A stretch of 5,621 bases of DNA, from assembly GCA_020861125.1 (NCBI GenBank), contig JAJBSZ010000090.1, positions 1 to 5,621 of the forward strand, written 5' to 3'. The notes under the pieces were generated by a model. The model was not told the origin of the DNA and searched no databases. It saw only the letters and a program-made list of their open reading frames with translations. Numbering within the stretch: the stretch's first letter is position 1; the number at the start of each line of letters is the position of its first letter. Of this stretch, positions 5,479 through 5,621 are shown one piece after another. The position numbers and the translations under genes were made by a program. The stretch comes from Planctomycetota bacterium. GTDB lineage: Bacteria > Planctomycetota > SZUA-567.

Positions 5479-5621
5479 TGGCGGTGCAAACCCTCGAGGT
5501 GGGCGACCTCGCCACCTGCTGCTATATCGTGTCGCCGGATTCGCCGAAGCGGGAACATACGCCCTGCGTCGTCATCGATCCCGGCGCCGACGCCGACCGC
5601 ATCAGCCGCGAAGTGCGGGAC
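5478..5621 (+). CDS. Metallo-beta-lactamase-fold hydrolase, N-terminus only (cut by window edge)
   Basis: The first 48 codons are open to the right edge. Two features match the start of glyoxalase II-like metallo-beta-lactamase-fold hydrolases: LEVGDLATCCYIV (residues 6-18), where relatives have a TNCYLV-type strand, and VVIDPGADADRI (31-42), the second strand and turn. The zinc-binding HxHxDH motif would lie beyond the window, so activity cannot be judged. The ATG overlaps the peptidase TAA by one base, and GGAAAGG (5464-5470) is seven bases upstream inside the peptidase gene, which points to coupled translation. Such small hydrolases often cleave thioesters such as S-lactoylglutathione, but the substrate here is unknown. 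Confidence 0.8.
   Translation, partial: MAVQTLEVGDLATCCYIVSPDSPKREHTPCVVIDPGADADRISREVRD

Overview
This is a GC-rich (roughly 60-65% by eye), densely coding bacterial segment with five protein-coding genes. Three lie on the minus strand (positions 144-3952) and two on the plus strand (4267 to the right edge). I see no RNA genes, mobile elements or CRISPR repeats. The taxon cannot be fixed from the sequence. High GC, a GAF/SpoIIE-type regulator and a rubrerythrin-like C-terminus fit many free-living, possibly anaerobic, Gram-negative lineages, but that is only a guess.

Minus strand, in transcription order. A GAF plus SpoIIE/PP2C-fold protein (2759-3952) is followed after about 125 bp by argG, argininosuccinate synthase (1385-2632). 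A candidate promoter with an internal inverted repeat and a strong 5'-leader hairpin lie in that gap. argG overlaps by four bases (GTGA) with a 414-residue protein (144-1388). That protein has a calcineurin-like metallophosphoesterase fold at the N-terminus and what looks like a rubrerythrin relic with a CxxC-x12-CxxC knuckle at the C-terminus. In both proteins flanking argG the residues that normally bind catalytic metal are largely replaced, so both look like pseudo-enzymes used for binding or regulation.

Plus strand. An M20-family, PepT-like zinc aminopeptidase (4267-5478) with all expected metal ligands is followed by the first 48 codons of a metallo-beta-lactamase-fold hydrolase (from 5478). 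The two share one base (TAATG) and are probably one operon.

The 314-bp gap between the divergent transcription units (3953-4266) holds two back-to-back sigma-70-like promoters. Their -35 regions carry the same extended element, GGGATTGC(A/C)A, at the ends of a 48-bp imperfect dyad. This is the most interesting non-coding structure here and would suit one regulator controlling both directions. The best novelty candidates are this dyad, the argG-coupled degenerate phosphoesterase/rubrerythrin fusion, and the SpoIIE-like protein that has lost its metal-binding aspartates.
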